11,835 bases of DNA. It comes from an uncultured Alphaproteobacteria bacterium. GTDB lineage: Bacteria; Pseudomonadota; Alphaproteobacteria; Caulobacterales; Hyphomonadaceae. The stretch lies in NCBI GenBank assembly GCA_903831485.1, contig CAIKXW010000025.1:1-11835 (forward strand). Direction: 5' to 3'. Of the stretch, positions 8,501 to 11,835 are shown in pieces. The number at the start of each line of letters is the position of its first letter. Positions within the stretch are counted from its first letter, which is position 1. The notes under the pieces were generated by a model, which was not told the DNA's origin, ran no database searches, and was given only the letters and a program-made list of their open reading frames with translations. The position numbers and the translations under genes are program-made.

Positions 8501-8901
8501 GTCCAGACGCCGTCGGCCGAGCGGACCACGGTCGCGGCGCCGTCCTCGAGCCGGAGTTGCTGGGTCTTGAACTTCAAGGCGAACAGCGAGCCCGCGTCGA
8601 GCGCGATCATGGCGCGGTTCGCCCGGAAGGTGACTTCGCGGTCCTTGTCCATGGCGGTGAAGCCCCGGGCGACGGCTTCGACCCGGCCGCGGTCACGCAC
8701 CCATTCCAGGGCAAGCCGGTCGATCTTCACCGGCTGGCCGCCGCGCGCTTCCTGGAGGGAGCGCTCGACCTGGCCGCGAAACATCTCGAGATCAATCGGG
8801 CCCTGGGACAACCGCCACGCAAGCGCGCCCGCCGCAACCAGAAGGGCGAATGCCGTGAAGGCCAGAATTTCGATGAGGAGACGCCGGGCCGAGAATTTCA
8901 A
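5530..8901 (-). CDS. YhdP-like / AsmA-family envelope protein (DUF3971-type)
   Basis: This is a 1123-residue protein with one N-terminal membrane anchor (about 8-31, LLIEILAFTAFALLVAAGAL) and a very long, mostly beta-strand periplasmic body. The start of the body (AWRLSQGPIDLEMF, then LALEW around 63-67) and the C-terminal block (LDGVLAPSIVGANAVLGALP, then FARANISINPIAVLTPGVLR) are those of YhdP/AsmA-like proteins. In E. coli YhdP, TamB and YdbH are thought to form hydrophobic grooves that carry phospholipids from inner to outer membrane; a similar role is inferred here. The start is TTG (complement of 8899-8901), after GGGGGCGACGCG; the frame has a stop 54 bp further up and no ATG or GTG between. 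It is divergent from the peroxiredoxin gene and convergent with the lipoprotein gene, whose stop is 63 bp away. Confidence 0.85.
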   Translation of the reverse strand: MKFSARRLLIEILAFTAFALLVAAGALAWRLSQGPIDLEMFRGQVERSLQEARGGQPVKIDRLALEWVRDRGRVEAVARGFTAMDKDREVTFRANRAMIALDAGSLFALKFKTQQLRLEDGAATVVRSADGVWTLADMVIAKEPDPSDKPFDPIRDINWVTLATPIRALISAGSFEQVELSNFRLDVDDRKSSNHWSANPVAGIWKANRDGVSLTLNITLADAIPGEPNRISIALASDGEVKRAAATVKLEGVDPTSIAEMFGYTGDAFTSGRPASAAFSVAATEGSGLLSTSLSLSGVTGSVKIADQEVAVMNLAFDASYDPANKKVTLKSLALDSDWLSGQFSGELDAAAIMRGEAAPTPFKLDGSGVTLNAQPVFENPWQFATASLQGALSVDQQRLTLTRIDAVTGGLTATGAGEVWLDITGETPRVGVKGNATGSGTITPQQVLDFWPQDLSLSARQWVRERITKGTASKAIFTVDWPPGADAKGFLPDEHLALEFHVQDATVSIVSDLPEVSGINGIGRLKGNSLTFDADSGTMGAWQLGEAKIVLPQFSPGGAMMAITASGTGRLGDLLRAVDQSQFGFGSRYAVDIARIGGAGAIDVTVKQPMLDIVKPEDVFFDIRGRFQQVVMPDLLGDFGLSDANLSFDMNPQGMSATGSGAFGPAPVTFEWRERFSAVGEGGVELIANARATPDLLNSLGLAARNFMQGEATVELRATGPGGANFDAISASVDLTHAELEVAEFGWRKKFDEPARGTFRYGADETGAIVTGDIRADGLELVGEARMDKDSAITAVDIERMYSRGTVDLRGSATRRQDGGYRFALAGPFFDASPWMDSILDMSGGQDVGDAVGGPGDPGPLFDVQVNADRLKLRDNEDIRNTKIVLALDAGGLRSGSITGEIDKDKDLRVTIGSSDGVRTVGLRSDDAGFAARVLLKADYLLGGKLAFDGKFEDGDGQALVTMSSVRLKDAPLVAQLFSLASLQGLADVLRGEGVMFTEVHVPVRFIGGRIDFPGMRATGPAMGLTARGWIAPQSEELSLDGVLAPSIVGANAVLGALPVIGDLFVSRQGEGMFAPTYSVRGTFARANISINPIAVLTPGVLRRIFENPAEPPPVEVTASAD

Positions 8902-9023
8902 CGCGTCGCCCCCGTCCGCGCGACGGCGCGCGCGGTTCGTGATCCGGACGGATCATGCTTCACGAGTTCAGCTTCAGGGCGGTACACTCCATCCTCATAG
9001 CATCACAACATTACGGATCGATT

Positions 9024-9497
9024 GTGTCACAGCCACTCCAAGCCGGCGACCCGGCCCCCGCATTCGAACTGCCGACGGCCAAGGGGGGGCCTGCAATGCT
9101 TTCCAGCTATTCGGGGAAATTTCTCGTGCTGTTCTTCTATCCGCAGGACGACACCGAGGTCTGCACCCGTGAAGCAGTCGCCTTCAGCGGCATGCGGTCG
9201 CGATTTACGCGGAGGAAGTGTGACCTGCTGGGCCTCTCACGCGACAGTGTTGAAGCTCACAAGGCGTTCATCAAGAAGCATTCCCTTACGGTACGGCTGG
9301 GGTCGGATGAGGACGGGACGGTCTGCAACGCCTACGGGGTCTGGGCCGAAAAGCAGCTCTATGGGCGTCGCTACATGGGCATCGTCCGGTCGACATTCCT
9401 TATCGACCCGGAGGGATCGATTCGGCGTGTCTGGCGAAACGTGCGCGTGCCGGGCCATGCAGAAGCAGTGCTGGCTGAATTGGAGGCATCGACGTGA
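9024..9497 (+). CDS. Peroxiredoxin, PrxQ/BCP subfamily
   Basis: This thiol peroxidase reduces peroxides in the cytosol. With the GTG start at 9024 it has 157 residues and begins MSQPLQAGDPAPAFELP, the usual start of the family. The active site is YPQDDTEVCTREA, fitting the peroxiredoxin rule PxxxTxxC with peroxidatic Cys47. The subfamily normally has TPGC; here it is TEVC. There is no cysteine at +5, where alpha-type PrxQ has its resolving Cys; the other cysteines are C66 and C101. NAYGVWAEKQLYGRRYMGI and RSTFLIDPEG are strongly family-like, and an Arg follows in the second half (R122). An ATG at 8955 in the same frame would add 23 residues that do not look like the family; its GGACGG leader makes it an alternative. 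It is divergent from the YhdP-like gene. Confidence 0.9.
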   Translation: MSQPLQAGDPAPAFELPTAKGGPAMLSSYSGKFLVLFFYPQDDTEVCTREAVAFSGMRSRFTRRKCDLLGLSRDSVEAHKAFIKKHSLTVRLGSDEDGTVCNAYGVWAEKQLYGRRYMGIVRSTFLIDPEGSIRRVWRNVRVPGHAEAVLAELEAST

Positions 9498-9500
9498 ACC

Positions 9501-9520
9501 AGAATCTGGGCAAGAATCTG
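9501..9520 (+). repeat. Direct repeat AGAATCTG x2 containing two GANTC (CcrM-type) sites
   Basis: AGAATCTG occurs at 9501-9508 and 9513-9520, a 12-bp period. Each copy contains GAATC, the GANTC sequence methylated by the alphaproteobacterial cell-cycle methyltransferase CcrM. The pair sits between the peroxiredoxin stop and a CtrA-like box, ahead of the lmdC-like gene. The repeat is plain; the regulatory role is inferred. Confidence 0.5.
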
Positions 9521-9522
9521 CT

Positions 9523-9537
9523 TTAATCAGAGCTTAA
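9523..9537 (+). promoter_or_regulatory. CtrA-like box (TTAA-N7-TTAA)
   Basis: TTAA at 9523-9526 and TTAA at 9534-9537 are separated by exactly 7 bases, matching the CtrA consensus TTAA-N7-TTAAC except for T in place of the last C. A third TTAA lies at 9557-9560. TTAA is rare in this GC-rich window. CtrA is the master cell-cycle regulator in Caulobacterales and relatives. The site lies 140 bp before the lmdC-like start codon; whether it activates or represses cannot be told. Confidence 0.5.
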
Positions 9538-9584
9538 TCGCCGCAGTCGAAGGTGATTAAAAAGCTGGTGACGGGGGTTCGCGT

Positions 9585-9695
9585 ATGCGGATTTCTGAGT
9601 TATCCATGCGCCTTGCCGGGCACTACAAGCGGGCGAGCGGGGCTAGGCGCGTAGAGCAGTTGATCGGGCACACTAAATGGCGGTCAAGCACCTGA
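9585..9695 (+). CDS. Possible leader peptide ORF overlapping the lmdC start
   Basis: This is a 36-codon frame starting MRISELSMRL, with GGGGG 7 nt ahead of its ATG. It ends at TGA inside the first codons of the M23 peptidase gene, overlapping it by 19 nt in another frame. The M23 gene itself lacks a clear Shine-Dalgarno, so coupling through this ORF would be plausible. The peptide is Arg-rich and not recognised. It may well be a chance ORF. Confidence 0.22.
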   Translation: MRISELSMRLAGHYKRASGARRVEQLIGHTKWRSST

Positions 9696-10888
9696 AGGCC
9701 AAGACCAGAGCCTTCTTCGAGAAGGCTTTTCCAGAAAGACAGATTTACCATCGTAGCGGCGGCTCGGTGCGCTACGTTTCGATTTCGCCGTGGCGCCAAG
9801 CGATGATGGCCGGCCTTGCGACTCTGGTTGTCGGCTGGTGCCTGTTCGCGACGGCTGCCGTTCTCCTTAAAGGTCCTGGCGTCGAGATTCAGGGCGGCGG
9901 CTCTGATCGCAAATCTGCCCGCCTCGAGCGCGAGCTCCGGCAGGCCAAGGCGGCGGAGCAGACCGCCCTTACCCTCCTCGAAACCCGCACGACCGACTTC
10001 AACGAGGCAATCAAGGAAGCCGAGAATCGGCACGAGGTGCTGAAGCGCTTGATGGCCAGCCAGAAGGGTCAGGACTCAGCGTCGGCCATCGCCCTCAGCA
10101 AGCCTGAGCTGCTGATCGACTCGACGATCGAGGAAGGCGACCCCCGCCAGCCGCGTCCGGATGGCACGGAGGCCAATGCCGGAGGCAGCACATCCTTTCG
10201 CGCCCGGACCGACAAACTGATCGATGACCAGGCCAGCTTCCTCGACATGCTCGAAGAAGAAGCCGTGCAGCAAGCGGAAGCAGCGCGCGGCGTGATCCGG
10301 CTGACCGGCGTTCCGGCGTCCCGCGTGCTTGAGCAGAACGGCATGGGCGGACCGCTCATCCCGATCAACTTCACCACGTCCGGGCCGAACGGCGGCGAGA
10401 TCGATCGCTTTGAACAGCGGATCTATGAGGTCGAGGCGCGGCTGCGCGAAGCGGAAGAGTACCAGCGGGCAATGCGGTCGCTGCCGCTTGGCCTGCCGGT
10501 TCAGGGCGCATATCGCGAAACCTCGGGCTTTGGTTACCGCTCCGACCCGTTCACCCGCCGCGCCACGTTCCATGAAGGCACAGACCTTGCAGCCTTCACC
10601 GGCGCGCCGATCATCGCCCCCGCTTCGGGGAGGGTCATCCACGCGGGGGTCAAGGGGGCCTACGGACGAACGGTCGAGATCGACCATGGGGCCGGATTCA
10701 AGACACGCTACGGCCACATGAACTCGATATCCGTGAAAGTTGGTCAGGAAGTGACCATCGGCCAGAAAATGGGCACGATGGGCTCAACTGGCAGAAGCAC
10801 GGGACCGCACCTGCATTACGAGATATACTTCCGCGGCAAATCATATGATCCGCTGAAATTCCTGAGGGCTGGCAAGCATGTTCACTAA
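9677..10888 (+). CDS. lmdC: Membrane-anchored M23 (LytM-type) peptidoglycan endopeptidase, LmdC-like
   Basis: This 403-residue bitopic protein cuts peptide crosslinks of the cell wall. Residues 1-41 are cytoplasmic and contain FPERQIYHRSGGSVRYVS (18-35), a conserved block seen before the anchor in alphaproteobacterial M23 proteins. The transmembrane helix is about 42-64. A periplasmic coiled-coil-like region follows (about 78-130 and 240-268, rich in Glu/Arg/Ala). The M23 domain spans about 275-397 with HEGTD (Zn ligands H299, D303), H347 in RYGHM, and the HxH motif GPHLH with H378 and H380, so the active site is complete. The gene overlaps the bactofilin gene by 11 nt. In Hyphomonas neptunium LmdC works with bactofilin BacA to shape stalk and bud; orthology here is inferred from domain order and operon, not from a search. 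There is no strong SD before the ATG. Confidence 0.9.
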   Translation: MAVKHLKAKTRAFFEKAFPERQIYHRSGGSVRYVSISPWRQAMMAGLATLVVGWCLFATAAVLLKGPGVEIQGGGSDRKSARLERELRQAKAAEQTALTLLETRTTDFNEAIKEAENRHEVLKRLMASQKGQDSASAIALSKPELLIDSTIEEGDPRQPRPDGTEANAGGSTSFRARTDKLIDDQASFLDMLEEEAVQQAEAARGVIRLTGVPASRVLEQNGMGGPLIPINFTTSGPNGGEIDRFEQRIYEVEARLREAEEYQRAMRSLPLGLPVQGAYRETSGFGYRSDPFTRRATFHEGTDLAAFTGAPIIAPASGRVIHAGVKGAYGRTVEIDHGAGFKTRYGHMNSISVKVGQEVTIGQKMGTMGSTGRSTGPHLHYEIYFRGKSYDPLKFLRAGKHVH

Positions 10889-11327
10889 AGGCAAGACACC
10901 GGAGCCGCCTGCTCCGCCGCAACTGGCGCCGAAGCCTGCGCTTCCCGACGCCGCGCCGAAGCGCGCGCCTGTCGCGCGTTCCGGCCCGTCGATCATCTCG
11001 GCTGACGTGAAGATGGTCGGCAAGCTGTTCTCGACCGGTGAACTCGACATCAACGGCCAGATCGAGGGCGATGTCCGGGCCTCGGCCCTGACCGTCGGCG
11101 AGACCGGCGCGATCAAGGGCGAAGTGATTGCCGAGTCGGTTGTCGTGCGCGGCACCGTCGAGGGCCGCATCCGCGCCCGTAAGGTCCAGCTGTGCTCGGG
11201 CGCCAAAGTGCGCGGCGACATCTTCCACGCCTCGCTGGCGATCGAGCCGAACGCGATCTTCGAAGGCGCCGTTAAACACGCGCAGGATCCGATGGCCGAG
11301 CCCACTCCGGGCGGCGCGGCAACCTGA
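10878..11327 (+). CDS. bacA: Bactofilin (BacA-like cytoskeletal protein)
   Basis: Bactofilins are beta-helical proteins that polymerise without nucleotide and form membrane-attached scaffolds. This one has 149 residues: a short N-terminus MFTKGK that resembles the membrane-targeting segment of bactofilins (MFSK-type), a Pro/Ala-rich tail (8-34), the rigid beta-helix core from about 37 to 132 with repeated Gly and hydrophobic positions (GKLFSTGELDINGQIEGDV, then AIKGEVIAESVVVRGTVEG), and a short Pro-rich C-terminus. GAGGG lies 9 nt before the ATG within the end of the lmdC-like gene; the 11-nt overlap implies coupled translation. It is the last gene of the unit, ended by a strong terminator. 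Its likely role is to place the peptidase encoded just upstream at a defined cell site. Confidence 0.93.
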   Translation: MFTKGKTPEPPAPPQLAPKPALPDAAPKRAPVARSGPSIISADVKMVGKLFSTGELDINGQIEGDVRASALTVGETGAIKGEVIAESVVVRGTVEGRIRARKVQLCSGAKVRGDIFHASLAIEPNAIFEGAVKHAQDPMAEPTPGGAAT

Positions 11328-11352
11328 TCGGGTTGTGAGCTTGAATTGAAGA

Positions 11353-11380
11353 GGCCGCTCCGGATCGGGGCGGCCTTTTT
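11353..11380 (+). terminator. Rho-independent terminator after bacA
   Basis: GGCCGCTCCG (11353-11362) pairs with CGGGGCGGCC (11366-11375) over 10 bp with one T-G wobble and a GAT loop, followed directly by TTTTT. It starts 25 bp after the bactofilin stop. Confidence 0.93.
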
Positions 11381-11748
11381 CGTTGCGGGCGCGCGGGGGC
11401 GTTCTCAGACACGCGGGTGCGCTGAGGTAAGGGGGGCTGGTTTTCGGTTGATGGGGGATCCGGGCGGGCAGCGAGCGTAAGTGAGCACCGAGGCGAAGGC
11501 TCTCACCTGCGCCGGGTTCACGACCGCCACCGGCAATCCCGCCGCAGCAAGCTGGGCCGCCGCGCCCGTGGCCACATCAACAGACGATAGCGCCAAGTTA
11601 CAAGGATGTGGGCGGGGGTCTGGTCAGCGCGCGCCAGCACGCTTTTGTGGGCGTGAGCCTCCGCTTCGCGCAGGGCGGGGTCCCCGCGTTCGAGGGGAAC
11701 ACGGTTGAGGAGATTGTGCCAATGCGTCCGGAGGAAGACTACTGCCGG
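11381..11748. other. Gene-free, decayed region between bacA and aspS
   Basis: These 368 bp carry no intact gene. At 11492-11596 there is a remnant of an IS110-family transposase on the minus strand (separate entry). From about 11602 to 11730, codon register 11608-11610 has low GC in the middle position (about half) and high GC in the other two (near 80% by my hand count). This is the signature of coding DNA, but neither strand gives a recognised protein: plus reads VGGGLVSARQHAFVGVSLRF, minus reads LERGDPALREAEAHAHKSVL. Around 11470-11505 there is a run of GCGAGCG/GTGAGC-like short motifs. It is best read as scarred DNA from lost or inserted genes. Confidence 0.5.
11492..11596 (-). pseudogene. 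IS110-family transposase remnant
   Basis: The minus-strand translation includes VDVATGAAAQLAAAGLPVAV followed by VNPAQVRAFA. This resembles the block in the N-terminal DEDD domain of IS110 transposases (EATG..., LAAAGLPVAVVNP, QVRxFA). After AFA the similarity stops: the expected region with AKTD is replaced by unrelated residues and a stop at 11405. Upstream the frame meets a stop near 11630. Only about 30 residues of a protein of some 330-400 are left, so it is a dead fragment. No end sequences or target duplications are visible. Confidence 0.55.
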
Positions 11749-11835
11749 CTACGCCTTCGGCTTCTCGTGGATGCGGATGCCGAGTTCGCGGAGCTGTTTC
11801 AGCGTCGCGTCGCTCGGGGCGCCCATCAGGAGATC
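11749..11835 (-). CDS. aspS: Aspartyl-tRNA synthetase, C-terminal end (gene runs off the right edge)
   Basis: The last 28 residues and a TAG stop are in the window, reading DLLMGAPSDATLKQLRELGI and ending HEKPKA. DLLMGAPS followed by KQLRELxI is the characteristic C-terminus of bacterial AspRS, the cytosolic enzyme that charges tRNA-Asp (and tRNA-Asn in many alphaproteobacteria). The catalytic domain is outside the window. There is no clear terminator after the stop within the next 100 bp. The short length limits certainty. Confidence 0.82.
   Translation of the reverse strand, partial: DLLMGAPSDATLKQLRELGIRIHEKPKA

Noticed and set aside
8955..9023. ATG start of the peroxiredoxin at 8955
   Set aside because: The extra 23 residues do not match the family N-terminus; GTG at 9024 gives the typical MSQPLQAGDPAP start. 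It is kept as an alternative.
9600..9608. DnaA box-like TTATCCATG
   Set aside because: It matches TTATCCACA at only 7 of 9 positions and is isolated, with no cluster or AT-rich unwinding region.
1..11835. CRISPR array, toxin-antitoxin pair, phage genes or defence island
   Set aside because: I saw no regular repeat-spacer pattern and no recognisable proteins of these kinds; apart from the IS110 scar the window is core chromosome.

Overview
The window looks like the chromosome of a GC-rich alphaproteobacterium, most likely Hyphomonadaceae (Hyphomonas-like stalked or budding bacteria). This rests on the rpoZ-rsh-pyrE order, the alphaproteobacterial style of the YhdP-like and UdgB proteins, and above all a membrane-anchored M23 peptidase gene overlapping a bactofilin gene. 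That arrangement matches the lmdC-bacA pair known from Hyphomonas neptunium. The genus is an inference from protein memory, not a database search.

Left part (1-2873, minus strand): a compact operon rpoZ -> rsh -> pyrE. It encodes the RNA polymerase omega subunit, a bifunctional (p)ppGpp synthetase/hydrolase and orotate phosphoribosyltransferase; pyrE is cut by the window edge. Omega carries the N-terminal MAR motif that contributes to the ppGpp site on RNA polymerase in E. coli, so alarmone maker and alarmone target are co-transcribed. A divergent gene (3058-3723) encodes a family 5 uracil-DNA glycosylase with an Fe-S cluster. It is followed by a tRNA-Gly(UCC) gene with encoded CCA.

Middle (3866-9497): an orphan FkbM methyltransferase gene with a TTG start converges on the tRNA. 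Next, on the plus strand, come a perfect dyad, a predicted lipoprotein with an Ala/Pro linker and a SRPBCC-like domain, and a good rho-independent terminator. A 1123-residue YhdP/AsmA-like envelope protein lies on the minus strand, with a peroxiredoxin (PrxQ/BCP type) gene divergent from it.

Right part (9498-11835): a 179-bp control region holds two GANTC methylation sites in a direct repeat and a TTAA-N7-TTAA motif resembling a CtrA box. It precedes the lmdC-like M23 endopeptidase gene and the bactofilin gene, which overlap by 11 nt and end at a strong terminator. From about 11381 to 11748 there is no intact gene: it contains a short remnant of an IS110-family transposase and an unidentified stretch with coding-like base composition. 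The last 87 bases are the 3' end of aspS (aspartyl-tRNA synthetase) on the minus strand.

Most of the window is core chromosome. The strongest candidates for a second look are the possible cell-cycle control of the lmdC-bacA cassette, the lipid-domain lipoprotein with the dyad upstream, and the decayed region between bacA and aspS.
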